Below, piece by piece: positions 1 to 11,628 of a stretch of DNA of 64,000 nt. Where the stretch lies: positions 186,001 to 250,000 of the forward strand of contig JAHLJZ010000021.1 of NCBI GenBank assembly GCA_025602915.1, read 5' to 3'. The notes under the pieces were generated by a model. That model worked only from the letters and a program-made list of their open reading frames with translations, did not search any database and was not told the DNA's origin. Made by a program: the position numbers and the translations under genes. Position 1 is the stretch's first letter. Every line of letters begins with the position of its first letter. Source of the DNA: Paraphysoderma sedebokerense (lineage: Eukaryota > Blastocladiomycota > Physodermatomycetes > Physodermatales > Physodermataceae).

Positions 1-931
1 TGTCCATACCTGATATTTCGAACACGGAGTTGGAAGAATATATAAATGCGTTGAAAAAGAGCGGAGTGGAGAAAGGATTTGAATGTGTGGAGTTTGTCAA
101 ACGGTTTGTCATTATGCCAAAATCTCCTTTTGCTTCATTTAAATCGTCTCTGTTGTTTTGCTAAGCGACTCATCAAATATCTACTTTCATTTACCTTTTT
201 CTTGGGATTCCTGACACATAATGCAGCACACGAACATTTAACAAAATTACATCGATAAGTGGATCCGGTAGTAGCACTGGAGGATTGTCTGGCATGAGGT
301 CCTCGACCAGTAATGACTTTTTAGGAAAATTTAGTTCCTTAGGGAATAAGGTTTGATATTTGAATTTTCCTGAAATATTGATCTCTACACTTTATCGCTC
401 TGTTGATGATCTAAATTATCACGTTACACAGCTAATTTCGTCTATTCCCTGTCTGTGACTAGTTGACGGAAAATCTGAAAGACTCAACCCTCAGCAGCGC
501 TTTGTCTTCGTTTAATTTCACTGACGTTGTCAAAAATCTGGTATCTGGCGGTAAAGAATTAGCGCTTACTCGAACAGTAGAAGCATTGATGGACGGGGCG
601 GAAGGAAACGTGAATGATGATTATTTATATCTGGATCCCAAAATGGGAAGGAACACTATGAACACCATGGGTGGGTCAGCGGTACGAGGTGGCAAGAAAC
701 AATTTAATGAGGCTGTAGTGTTTGTAGTAGGTGGCGGCAGTTACGTCGAGTACCAGAATTTGGTGGACTGGGTGAAGGTTTGTTTTGGTGTGCCTTTTGA
801 AGATTATTGAACTTTTGTCTAATACGTCATTTATTTAGCAATCATCGAACAAAAAGAAGATCACGTATGGAACAACAGAAATGGTCACACCCGTCCAGTT
901 CTTGAGCCAATTGAGTGAATTGGGCAAGTAA
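1..931 (+). CDS. SLY1: Sec1/Munc18-family protein Sly1 (3' part)
   Basis: Sly1 binds the syntaxin Sed5 and helps SNARE assembly in ER-to-Golgi and intra-Golgi traffic. The gene enters from the left edge, so only the C-terminal part is present. Four exons can be joined in frame: 1-103, 227-350, 463-777 and 839-931. The third exon carries the conserved end of the Sec1 domain, with DDYLYLDPK followed by AVVFVVGGGSYVEYQNLVDW. The last exon reads KKITYGTTEMVTPVQFLSQL, which is the typical SM-protein terminus (ITYG, then the FLxQLxxLG motif), and stops at 929-931. A Gly/Ser-rich loop (SISGSGSSTGG) lies in exon 2. The VEYQNL and ITYGTTEM context fits Sly1 better than Sec1, Vps45 or Vps33. Family call is secure; the N-terminus is outside the window. 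Confidence 0.9.
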
Positions 932-1494
932 GTTATGGGAGCCTCTCTTTTAACATCGGTAAACATAAGTTCCATAAATGAACGTGAGGTGTCTTATGAT
1001 TTGACATAATAAATTTATATCGAATAATACTTGTGTAAGGTAATGCTGGTTTCATTCCGAAATTAGATGCGCGTTCAAAAGCTCTATGCATAAACTTTAA
1101 ATTTCAAACCGATCATACTATCCAGATATTTCGCTTCTATACCTAAATCTAATTATGCAAACTATATTGTGTCCTGGGTACATATCTTTGATACATCTTG
1201 AAGTCAGATGTGGAATACCACTTAACTGTTATTAAGTGGACACACGTGATCTCTAAATCTGGTTTTGTCTCCAAATTTCAAGGCCAAACGTAAGGAACCT
1301 AGTAAACAGGTCGCAGGAACAAGGGATCAACTAACTAATGCACTCGATATTAAGAAAATAAAGTTATTATTCTCTTCAATACCTCAATATTCGCTAGTTG
1401 TACCCGCAACACCAGAAAATCCAGATATCCGTAGTTTCCCCGCGCACACGGTAACCAGTACCACCGCATACAAGAATACATTCAAACACAACAA
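932..1494. other. intergenic region, SLY1 to PP2C
   Basis: AT-rich spacer of about 560 bp between two genes on the same strand. It should hold the SLY1 3' end and the PP2C promoter. A reading frame runs through 1265-1687 on the plus strand, but it overlaps the PP2C exon in another frame and has no recognisable domain, so it is not called. Confidence 0.6.
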
Positions 1495-3010
1495 ATGTCC
1501 ACAAAATACCCGACCTTCACACTTTTTTATTCCGGACATTCGGAGAAAGGTAACCGACCTACGAATCAAGACGAGTTTATCATCGTTCCGTCATTATTCA
1601 AATCTGTTGTGTCGACTTTATTTGCCGTATTCGATGGACACGGTGGAGAAGGAGATAAAGTTGCTAAATTTATATCTCAAAAGTTGATACTACTGTTGTC
1701 GTCGCCAGAGATAGAAACAGAGTTTTTAAAAGATCCCGTAGCATGTTTTAAACTTGTTTTTAAGAAACTGAAAAAAACGTTGGATGAAGATTCGGGAATT
1801 GATGTGTACATGTCTGGAACGACAGTTTGTTGTGTTGTCGTGTTGGAAGGTGGTAAATTGGTGATTGCTAATTTGGGAGATTCCAGAATCGTTGCAGCAA
1901 GGAGAAAAGTAAAGGATAATAATGCAAATTTGGTCGAAGGAGTTGTGTTAACAACGTAAGTGATTTCGGGTTGCAATTTGTGTATGAATAGCCATTTCGG
2001 TTTGGTATTAACTTATTTTACCTTCTTCACGAATATTCATCTTGGGTTGTTCCACACCGGACTGTCTCTTTGTCGTCTATTTATCTCCATTCACGCAATA
2101 ACCGATATCACGTACCACAACGATGACCCTTATTAACTTGCCTTTGAATGCCGCATCACTGTCAATTCGGACATTCCAAAATCTTATTTTCTCATCTTTT
2201 ACCGAATACTAAACTCTTAATATAGTGACCATACATGTCAAAATGAAACAGAGTTACAAAGAGTTTTATCAACCGGTGTCGCCCGAGTAGATAGGTTAGC
2301 CACTGAAACTCCGAATCCAGAACCGACATCCCAATTATCCGTTCCGCCTTCATCCTCTTCTACACAAACGAATTCGAGTGTTTCCATGCTCGGTCCTATT
2401 TCGCCTAATACAACGTCATTTGCTTCACCTACTTCACAAAATTCGGGAAGTCATGGGTCACCGATAGGTTTGTTACCATCTTGATTGACGACATTGTTTT
2501 TTTCTGTGCCAATAGACTAACAAACCCAATTTATACTTTGGTTCATTCAATTACGATTCTCTCATCATCTGAATCGGTTCGCATCAAATCGGTAATGATT
2601 AAACTAAATCGACAGAACCACTTTCACCTCTCCGTATATTCAAAGGATCACTTCCATACCCTGGACTCGTGGTAACCCGATCATTAGGTGACGCCACCGC
2701 CTCGCGATTAGGGGTAATATCTGAGCCAGAAATTTCAATTTGTCAGTTACAGCCATACACTGATACGTGGTTAGTTTTGGGAACCGATGGAGTGTGGGAT
2801 GGGATAGGCGGGAACGAAAGGTTGGTGGATGTGGTTGAAGGTTGTTCGGATAGGGAGGGAGGAAATGTTGATGAAAATGTGGTGGCTAAAATGGCGAAAA
2901 GTGTTGTGGAAGTTAGTCTGCAAGGGTTAGAGTCGATGCATTTGGATGATAATGTGACTGCCGTTTGTGTACTTATAAAATGGAAAGAAGAAGGTGAAGT
3001 TAAGGGTTAG
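1495..3010 (+). CDS. PP2C-family Ser/Thr protein phosphatase
   Basis: Metal-dependent PPM phosphatase. Model exons are 1495-1955, 2226-2467 and 2617-3010, giving about 365 residues. The diagnostic motifs appear in order: RPTNQDEF, FAVFDGHGGEG (metal-binding Asp and Gly), MSGTTVCCVV, IANLGDSR, LTTDH across the first intron, GLVVTRSLGD, GTDGVWD and a final DNVTAV. All acidic metal ligands expected of the family are present, so it should be active. Between LTTDH and the RSLGD strand lies an extra Ser/Thr/Pro/Asn-rich stretch encoded by exon 2 (TETPNPEPT onwards), probably a surface loop. The ATG at 1495 leaves only a dozen residues before the first strand, so an upstream exon cannot be excluded. 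The specific substrate cannot be told. Confidence 0.9.
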
Positions 3011-3332
3011 AGAAGTTGCGAAAAATATCAAGAGAAATATTTTTAAAATATTGAAATTGTTTGACGTGGGATGCCTTAAAGATTGTCATGGAGGTCATAA
3101 AATCCGACGCAGGGATTTTGCTTCGGAGAGCTCTCACCGACAGGCAATATTCGTTCTGAATAAACGAGTGGGATGACGTGACCAGCAATAAATAGGTAAT
3201 CATAAACTCATTCAAAAGAGGAAACCCAAAGCCATCATTGGCTTTTCCATTCATTTTAATGTTGAGGTAAAATACAGTGAATCTAATTTATGACACAATC
3301 TTTTATTGTACAAGTTTATACTGGCACTTCAC

Positions 3333-5240
3333 TCAGTTACCGAAGTGTTCAAGCGCATAATCCGCAATCGATGAGTCCAACGCATTACAAACTTGCCCAA
3401 TAACCACCATTCCGGGACCATTGACTCCACCCCTATTTTTTAATTTCTCACAAATATCAATTAAAGTACCTTTCGCCACTTTCATTTCACCTCTCCACAT
3501 TGCTTTCTCGATGATTGCTACAGGAAGTGATGGTGGATAATTATATTTTGTCGTGAGTTCTTCAATGAGGGTATCGAGTCGTTCGACGCACATGAGAAGA
3601 ACGAGGGTAGTGGAGGGAGAAAATAGAGGAAAGGAAGGAATATCGGCTGATGATGAAAGGGATAGTGATGCAACGGAAGATGCGGATGGAGGAATTGGAC
3701 GCGACGCGGGCAAGGCAGATTGAGTTCGTCCCGTTGAAATGAAAACTTGATTTGCTGTTCCTCGATGTGTAACTGGAATCAATGCACCCAAAGGTCCCGT
3801 CAACGATGAACTTAATCCTGGTAACACTGAGATGTTTTCTTTACGAATTCCATTTTCCAAAGCGTACAAGTATTCTTCCCCGCCCCGGCCGAATAGAAAA
3901 GGGTCACCTCCTTTGAGTCGAATGATTCGGGAGATCTTGCCAGATTTAAACGCGGCAACCATCATGCTATTGAGCGCGGCCTGAGCAGAATGGCATTTGC
4001 CTCGAAGCTTTTGAGCATTGTAAATTTTGGTGGTGGGGGAGGGAGGAATGAGCAGTCGAATTGATGGGGGTATAAGACGGTCAGAGAGAATAAGTGTGGG
4101 GACGGTGGCCGACGTCGCGAGGAGGTGATATGTAGACAATGTCAATAGAGGAATACATCCGGGACCAGCACCAATGAGATAAATGTGAGGTGATTCACCA
4201 GGCGAATCGTTCAAGTCGCGCTCCACCGATATTGACGGATCAGAGTTTTCGAAAGCCAAGGGATTGAAGTCCTTTTGGACAGGAGGAAGCGATTGCATCC
4301 AGTTGTCCAATTCATCTAATCCCTTAATCACCCTATTTCTCGCATTCTCGCTGTGTACCTTCTCCACTAATGTATTCAGTTTATCAGAAGGTATGTCTTT
4401 CACGTCGGCTGCATGCTCTGGATAATGCTGCTCCAATATTTGTCGTATCATATATTCTTCCATTTGAAATGCAAACGATGTTGTCGGTGAAGCAAAAGTA
4501 TTGGGATCTGGTTGATAAGACGAAATGATATCGGATTGGGGAACAGAACTAGAGGTGTTGTCGGAGCCAGTGATTGATGGTGATGAATCCACTTGTGTCA
4601 TAGAAATATCCGAAACATCAGAATAGATTGAGGCTGTTTCCGGAGTTGAATCACGATTAATCCAGGGCTGTTCGGATGGATGTATGTCTTCCTCCAGAGC
4701 CGAATCCGATATTATCAAGTCATCAGATCCATGCGGATGGCTTCGTTTTTCAGGTTGAAACTGAAAATCACTGGATTCGGGGTCCCAGCTCAAAGAAACA
4801 GGAATACCCGAACGACGTTTCCATTGAAGTAGTAAAACTTCTGTGGTTTCATCTATTTGGCCATCGACGTAGACGAAGCGAATGCTGTTCCAAAAGTTCT
4901 TGTGAATATCGGATGACAATAGCGCCTGGAATTCCGCCAGTGAGGTTTGTGAATAGGATATTGATTCGTGGAGAGATGATATGGAGGGCGTGAGTGAATG
5001 TCTTCTAGATGTGCGGCGTTTGATGTGAAGAAGACGAACGGGTGCGTTGATGGAGATGAGGGAATCTATGGCCTGAAGAGTGGGCTGCTCAATCGTGTCA
5101 CCGATAGCGACACACAAGAATTGGAAGGGGAAGGTCTTGAAGGAAATAGTGACGTTTGCGTTGTTGGAAGCGGGACAGAGGGAGGAGATGGCAGAGTGTG
5201 GAGAAAGAGGAGGGGATGGCGGGACGGAGAGGTCGAACAT
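3333..5240 (-). CDS. MET1: Met1-type uroporphyrinogen-III C-methyltransferase
   Basis: Makes precorrin-2 from uroporphyrinogen III by two S-adenosylmethionine-dependent methylations, the first step towards siroheme, the cofactor of sulfite and nitrite reductases. It is a single 635-residue open frame. The N-terminal 150 residues resemble the non-catalytic CysG/Met8-like part of yeast Met1, a Ser-rich linker follows, then a helical stretch around EEYMIRQILEQHYPEHAAD and GLDELDNW. The SUMT domain starts near residue 350 with IYLIGAGPGCIPLLTL (SAM-binding GAGPG), then LILSDRLIPP, IRLKGGDPFLFGRGGEE (signature), VLPGLSSSLTGP and PVTHRG. A Ser-rich insertion near residues 500-530 interrupts the domain. 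The length is close to yeast Met1 (about 590). Its promoter must lie in 5241-5864, next to the 3' end of the following minus-strand gene. Confidence 0.92.
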   Translation of the reverse strand: MFDLSVPPSPPLSPHSAISSLCPASNNANVTISFKTFPFQFLCVAIGDTIEQPTLQAIDSLISINAPVRLLHIKRRTSRRHSLTPSISSLHESISYSQTSLAEFQALLSSDIHKNFWNSIRFVYVDGQIDETTEVLLLQWKRRSGIPVSLSWDPESSDFQFQPEKRSHPHGSDDLIISDSALEEDIHPSEQPWINRDSTPETASIYSDVSDISMTQVDSSPSITGSDNTSSSVPQSDIISSYQPDPNTFASPTTSFAFQMEEYMIRQILEQHYPEHAADVKDIPSDKLNTLVEKVHSENARNRVIKGLDELDNWMQSLPPVQKDFNPLAFENSDPSISVERDLNDSPGESPHIYLIGAGPGCIPLLTLSTYHLLATSATVPTLILSDRLIPPSIRLLIPPSPTTKIYNAQKLRGKCHSAQAALNSMMVAAFKSGKISRIIRLKGGDPFLFGRGGEEYLYALENGIRKENISVLPGLSSSLTGPLGALIPVTHRGTANQVFISTGRTQSALPASRPIPPSASSVASLSLSSSADIPSFPLFSPSTTLVLLMCVERLDTLIEELTTKYNYPPSLPVAIIEKAMWRGEMKVAKGTLIDICEKLKNRGGVNGPGMVVIGQVCNALDSSIADYALEHFGN

Positions 5241-5864
5241 GGTGTGTATAGTGGACTTTTGTGGAGGGACGCGACTGGGACAGACAGCAGGAATGCAGAA
5301 TTGCTTCTCTTGCCAGAGGATGGACGAGGACAGCGGATGCGACTAGCAGTGGGGATGGGTGTGTTTGGCTGTCCCTTCTTTGGCTGTTGTGAATGTGGTT
5401 TGGAAATACACTGCGGAGTGTTGGCCTGCACATATATGGCATTCCCTCTCCAATTCCAGTTTTCAAGCGAAGCGATTAGATTGGGGAATCACGCACCCGC
5501 CTTGCAACATCCCGCGACATCTGACGCGTCACTCATTGGCTGCACACTCTCCGCCCAATCATCCACGCTCTCGGCTCCCTGCGCACGTGACACCTAACCC
5601 TCGTTCCGTCTACCCGGTCCTGCCTAGAACAGCCATTGTCTCTGTATCTTATCTCTAATCAGTCTACCCCTTCTCCTTCTGCAGTTCAGGCATTCACTTC
5701 AAGACAACCCACAAAAATGCGATTGGAAACTTACACTTTTGTCCTTTTTATTTCTGTAATCCTTTTCATCCTGATATATTACAAAAACCAATCTTACAAG
5801 ACTTCCTAGTCACTTAATAAATCTAAAACGAGGCAATCATAGACCCTTGCCAAGAACAACCCCT
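5241..5864. other. intergenic region upstream of MET1
   Basis: About 620 bp containing the MET1 promoter (minus strand) and the 3' end of the PRL1 gene. Several overlapping frames of 90-200 codons on both strands cross 5000-5660, but they are alternative frames of MET1 or have no domain signature. No clear TATA box was seen. Confidence 0.5.
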
Positions 5865-7972
5865 CTAGAACCGCGTTCTTGTCAAATCGGGTTTCCAATC
5901 AATAGGATGCGTCTCCGGGGTCTGTAAAGAGGTGAATTGACAGTAGTTAGTGAACTGGTCAACCATCCAACATTTTATGCGTTATCTTATCCTTATCCGC
6001 GGCTAAACACCAAAGAAAAGGAAATACACATGAAGTGGCGATAAGAAAAACAGTCACGTACCGCCTTTTCGTCTTCTTTCCACACTTTGATCGTTTTATC
6101 AGCTTCACACGTGAATAATCTACTGCCAGTTCTATCAAACGTAGACGCAAATATACCAGCTTCGCTTGACAGCGATCCAGGCTGAGCGACTGTATCCACT
6201 TTCTGGAAATTGTATCCAGACTTCCAATCCCAGAAATACATGGATCCATTGTCACCTAGTTAGGGTTTTTAAAAATACAGTTACGCATATGCATGTGTGA
6301 TACAAACGCTGGGAAGAGACAACAAACCTCCTGAAAACATCACGTTATCACTATTTGCTGATAACGTATTCACAATAGCCCTATGTCCACTGCAGTTTTG
6401 AATGAATTTAGTCTCCGGTAACTTCCATTGCTTAATATTATCTGGACTAGCGCTAGCAAAGCTGTATTCTGTCGGATGCAAAGCTAGAGCTCTCACAGAT
6501 TTTTTATGATGTGTAAGCGTGGCCATGGTTTTTCCAGCTGCCAAGTCGTAACAACGAATTGTCGAATCCATAGAACCCGAGATAACTTGAGGATCAGTAG
6601 CTTGTGAAAGGACGGATGCCACAGTAGATGAATGGCCGGTTAAAGCAAAGATTTGATTTTTGGTCCGCATATCCCATACCTAAATAATACCATGATCATT
6701 TAGTTATGCTACTTTTGCCAAAAGAACAATACATAGAAAACAACATACCCGGACAGTGGAGTCTCTTCCTCCAGTCATCAAAATATCCAAAGTGGGATGA
6801 AGACTCATACAGTAAACACCACTCAGATGTCCATGATAATGTCTGATGACCTTATTATATTCCAAATCCCAACACTTCACCATCTTGTCTTCCCCACATG
6901 AAAACAAATAAGGATGTCGCGGCGACACTGCCAATCCTCTGACAGTTGAAATATGACCGGTTAAAGTGAGTTTAAGCGTCCCAGATGCGAGATCCCAAAT
7001 CTGATGTATATCAAACGATTGATTAGAATGCAATCTATGAATTTGACACTATCCAAAAAGATAGAATCTACCTTGATCGTACGATCGCCAGCACCAGTAA
7101 CGAACCATTCATTTGAAACGTCTACCGTAATCGCTCTTACCCAGCCCAAATGTCCACTGATAACCTACAATTGGGACAACACTATTAGATTATCGCTGTC
7201 ATCGACCTGTAGCCGCCAAACAACCAGCAATCACATACCCTCATCAACTTCCATGGCGCATGCCACTGTGGTTTCGGTACCTGCCTAGTCATTCCCATCC
7301 TTCCAGTTCCCAATATCAATGCATTAGAACCTGCTCCACTACCGAACCCATTCTCTCGTCTCACTAACGCCGTTTGAGGCTGCGGTAGCGATTTAGTGAT
7401 TCCCTCGTCTTCCGTTGTTGTTTCAGCGGATGTCGAAGGCGGTGGGCCTAGTAATCCTGCAACTTGTGGCTTCTGGATAGTAGGTTTTGGTATCGGTTTT
7501 GGTAGATTTGCTGTGGATGGTTTTGATTTAGTTGAGGAGAGTTCGGCGGGTAACGTTTGAACTTGTGAATATTCGGTGTAGTATTTAGTTTCTAGTTTTA
7601 CTTTTTGACTATTCAATAGGGAATATTAATTGGTTATAAAGAAAGGAGTTAGAAGGATAGTTAGTGAGTTTAGTGATTTAATAATTTAATCCGGATCAGG
7701 AGAATCAGAAATGTTGAATAGCCATTGATAGTATTCCAATACTGCGATTTCAAATTTAAAGCAAGTATAATATAACCGGATTGCTAGATCAATCGGCTAT
7801 GTACTTTCAACTTTAAAGACCGATCACATATTTCACTGAATACCAACCTGATAGGTTCATCTTCCACCAATCCAGTATTTCCAATACCTTGGCCGGCACC
7901 AAAGAAATCCCTGGTTCGTTTAAGTGAAGTATCTAGTAACACATCAATCGAAGGCGGCGAAATATCCGTCAT
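5865..7972 (-). CDS. PRP46: PRL1/Prp46 WD40 splicing factor (PLRG1 homologue)
   Basis: Component of the NTC/Prp19-associated spliceosome complex. Seven exons join in frame: 7972-7848, 7608-7239, 7164-7072, from 7000, then exons ending near 6752, 6331 and 6062, and a last short exon with the stop at 5865-5867. The N-terminus ([11 protein letters not shown]) and a Pro/Ser-rich linker lead to [15 protein letters not shown] and seven WD repeats, starting with [15 protein letters not shown]. The repeats include [40 protein letters not shown] and [20 protein letters not shown]. The last exon ends [14 protein letters not shown], the conserved family terminus, which confirms the final splice. The order of repeats and the end are those of PLRG1/Prp46/Cwf1. 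Confidence 0.95.
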
Positions 7973-8216
7973 TTTGTTAAGAAATTGATGGTGACTTAAA
8001 ATTTTAAATGTAAACTATTTTGACGTTCTGATTTGGATGGAGTGTTTGTTTGCGAGCCAGTGGACAGGCGCCGGGCCAGCCTAGCGGTGGAGGTTCACCG
8101 CGACTTTTGGTATATTTCTTAGTGTGATTACAAGTAGACAGAGAATAGGCAGAGTTCAGATCATCTACATTGGAAGAGAACAGCAGAAACAGTATTTTCT
8201 ATTGCAGATTCCAGAC

Positions 8217-11174
8217 TCAGGGTCTTCGATATCTCTTTTCCAGTCTCGTCCCTGCATCATCGCCAACACTTTCTGCCCTTTTCCTCTTCGAACTATTCCT
8301 AGTCCTGGTCCTCCTTTTACCCTCGATTAAACCTTCGTCATCAGTACTACTCAGTAGATCTTCTTCCGTATCCCACATTAAGGCTCTCCATTCCACACAA
8401 GCATTACAAATCCAGGCTTCATGCTTACTGGGTGACCGTTGTAGCGGCGGGTTCAGACAATCTCGGTGATAGCATTTACCACATTTGTAGCAAACGACGG
8501 AAGTTGATGTAGCTGTCTGCTGGCAGGTATCGCACTTGAGATTAGAAAATGACTGAGGATTAGGAGAAGACGTTTTGGAGGTTCTAGCAGTGTTGGCGGC
8601 GGAGCGAGAACGTGGTGCTGATTGCCGATTAACATTCGGTGTGGAGGAACGAGAAGGCGCGGTCGAGTTCGGCTTTGACCTCGTCCGCCGTTTGGGCTCT
8701 TGAGGTGATGACTTTCGGCTTGCTCTATTTGAATTAGGTCGTGATGGCAATTTTGTAGAAACCGCGGGTTTAGCGCGCGAAGACGAACGAGACGATGCCG
8801 CAGATTTTGACACACTTCGAGACCGAGATGGTGCTTTTTCTTCTACTGTTTCTCCTGTCTCCAGCTTTCGTCGCTTGCTTATCGTCTGTTCAAATAGTGA
8901 ATTCCTTGTACTCTTCCGCGTCCTGCCTAACACGACAGGAGATTCTTTCTTCAATTTTTCCTCGCGCCTGTTTTGTCTCGGTGATGATTTCGGCGAGTTT
9001 TTGGTTCCTGAAGTACTCCCTTTTACAGCCTTTAACAATCTTTTCAACTTTGGCCTTTCAATCAACCCTTCTTCCATTGAAACTGCAGCATCGCTTTCAA
9101 GGTATTTCTTGACAACATCCGCGACGCCAGCCGGTACTTGCACTTCTATATTCTCCAACTCACATAACCTTTCTAAGAATGTTATCTGATCTTGCATCTC
9201 TCCGAACTCACGTTCAATCCGCTTCTCAGCCGTTGAAGTTTTCTTATCTTTGCCTTTCTTGCTTTGCTTTTTCCTTTCAACCTTGTTCTCCTTTAGCGTT
9301 TTGACTAACGACATGACTCCTCTCGGTACAATCAACGATTCGTTATTGATACCATCAAGCAATGTATCGCACAACTCGGTGGCGGCATGAGCAAGATGAG
9401 AATGGTAGTTTGAAACCGTTACTTCCGAGTCTATTAATTCGGTTTGACTTGTTTGCAGCCTCAATAGAGTAGTCGAAAGTTCTTCACATTGGTTAATTTG
9501 GTATAGTTGATACCGTGTTAAATTATTAAATAAATCCGTCGATTCTACAGCGTGTCAAGAAGGGTATTAGACCAGGACTAGTATGATATAAAATAAAACA
9601 GAGTTCCTGAATAGAACGAGGTGATTCTATGAGTAAAGTACCATTTAAAAACTCAGATACGAGGCTTCGAATCTCTGAATCACGATCGGCAACCTGAGCA
9701 GTAAAGTGACCCTTAGGGACCCAGTTAATTTTGGTCACCATTCTAAAGGGTTCATCAGATTCTGTTCTGGCTAATTTGCTTTGTTTTGAACACCACTTTG
9801 CCCATTCCGTCATCTACGGGCACATTCCAGTTAATCAAACATGCCAGAAGAGGTGCGAGTCTTGGATTAAAATGAGAGAAAACAATTGAAAGACGTACCG
9901 CAGGCGGCTGTACGCTTCCGTGTTCTAAACAACAGACAAAAAACGGATCCGTATCGTGAAGCTCTTCGTGTTCCTCGATTAAATTATACTTTTCTGCACA
10001 ACTTAGATGTACCCATTTTTTGCATGTACCAATCTGACATTGTTTGGTATACCCAGTAATAATATCTAAATCTTGACCTGCTGATTCGGTGGATTCACAG
10101 ATCGAACAGTTCTGGTAATGCAAAACACATGGATGTTAGGGACATCATGCAAAATACTCTTCGATTTAAAGGCAAATAACCATACTCGACGAAAACCCCC
10201 GCATCCAACAGCGTCGAGAGTGAAATTATCAACAGTGTCGCCATCGTAATCGGCATTGTCGGCCCACATTGCACAGATAATGTGCACCCATCCTGCAAAG
10301 CACCCATCTTGTTGAAAATATTTTTTCATGGCTCCGAAAGGGTAAGTGCATAGAATGCATTGCTATTGGAAAATGACAAAAGTCGCCGTTTAATTTAAAA
10401 TGATATAAGCGCCAATATCAACGAATGGAATCAAACCGTTTTATGGGGTAAGGCCTCAGCTTCACAGCGATGACATTTCCACGAATCCCATTTTGATTTT
10501 CCCAATTTCGGGGTTGACTGAGATAAGACACCATAACATTCTACATCAATATATTCGATTAAAATAATGATGCTCACGTCACAACAATTAGAGAGAGGAG
10601 GATTGTACCCTTATGAACACCTACTTCACACCATTCATTGCGGCAAATCAACAACGGATTGTCGTTATCTTTCTGCTTTTCTTGACAAATACAGCAAACC
10701 TTTGGTTGAAGTGCCTTCCATTTAGAAAAATCGACAACGACAATTTCATCTTTGGCATATCCGCGTGTAATCGTTCCGTTTGATTCATTAACGTCGCCTT
10801 CTCCTTCACCATTTTCATCATCTTGGTTTTTCTCAATCCCCATATCACTTCCTGCATCAATCGATTCATTATCTGACTCCACACTCGATGAACTTTCCAT
10901 TCCAGAGTCGTCGTGGCCGACATAATCTTCATCAACACTATCTTGATCTTCATCGTCCGAGTCGTGAGTCAACATCGCCGTCAAACTAACTGAGTCTCCG
11001 ATAGATTCAAAGTATGATTCATTCAGTTTTACTTGCCGCTTTCCGGTGCCACGATTTTTGACTGTTGGTAATGCAAAAATGAACCAGCACATTAGCCGAG
11101 CGAACCAAATGAGAATTAATAAGATTCGAATCGGCAGATCAAAGAAGGAACGGAAAATTACATATTCTTTCCAT
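8217..11174 (-). CDS. PHF14-like protein: PHD, extended PHD, PHD
   Basis: Probable chromatin reader. In coding order: an acidic N-terminus (SDDEDQDSVDED), a first PHD finger (PKVCCICQEKQ, then CEVGVHKE-CYGV across an intron, ending WKCHRCEAEALP), and an extended PHD split over two exons (CILCTYPFGAMKKYFQQDGC, FAGWVHIICAMWADN, then NCSICESTES, KKWVHLSCAEKY, DPFFVCCLEHG). A long charged Ser/Arg/Lys linker and a third PHD follow (CDTCQQ, CYKCGKCYHRDCLNPPLQRS, WICNACVEW). This order, and the DPFF and CYHRDCLNPPL strings, match animal PHF14 better than BRPF, Jade or Snt2. A start at 11174 uses a tiny first exon (MERI) joined to FKNRGTGKRQVKL; this is a guess. The linker ends in basic stretches likely to be nuclear localisation signals. 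Confidence 0.82.
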
Positions 11175-11628
11175 GATGAGAAAGTGCGTGGGAGGAATAA
11201 TGGACGAAAAACCGGAAAGGGTACGACAAGAGTTCTTGGGAGTAAAGAATTGGTTGGGATTAAAGATATTCTCTGGGCGCCCGAAGGGTGTGGCCGCATC
11301 TGTCGCCCTCGTGCCAGAGGCCCAGAATGCCAGGGGTCAGCACTCCACAATATTACTGCATATCTAACATTAGAAACATTGAGACAGCATGTACTAATCA
11401 GTTAAGCCAAAGATATTTTTATTCGAATAAAAAAAACCTAGTGGCAATTCGCTATTTGAGTTCTACAAACCTAAGTCGCGCTGATTATTCCTGCTTATGA
11501 GCTTGGTAACAGGGTTCCTCGATGATACTGCCAAGGTCCCTGCTATGCAAGATCTTAATAGAATCTGATTTTTGATAAAACAAAACTTTCCGACTGAAGC
11601 TGGTAATATATCTGAAAACTTTATTATA
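11175..11628. other. intergenic region with a GC-rich block
   Basis: Spacer between the PHF14-like gene start and the RRP8 stop, both on the minus strand. Most is AT-rich, but 11271-11340 is sharply GC-rich and has short inverted repeats (TCTGGGC at 11272-11278 against GCCCAGA at 11320-11326; CGCCC-GAA-GGGTG inside). It is not a tRNA by eye. See findings. Confidence 0.4.

Noticed and set aside
4998-5597. 199-codon plus-strand frame over the MET1 start
   Set aside because: It is antisense to MET1 coding sequence and its promoter, with no domain.
11271-11340. GC-rich block considered as a tRNA gene
   Set aside because: No GGTTCRANNCC-type B box, no acceptor stem of seven pairs and no anticodon arm could be drawn on either strand.
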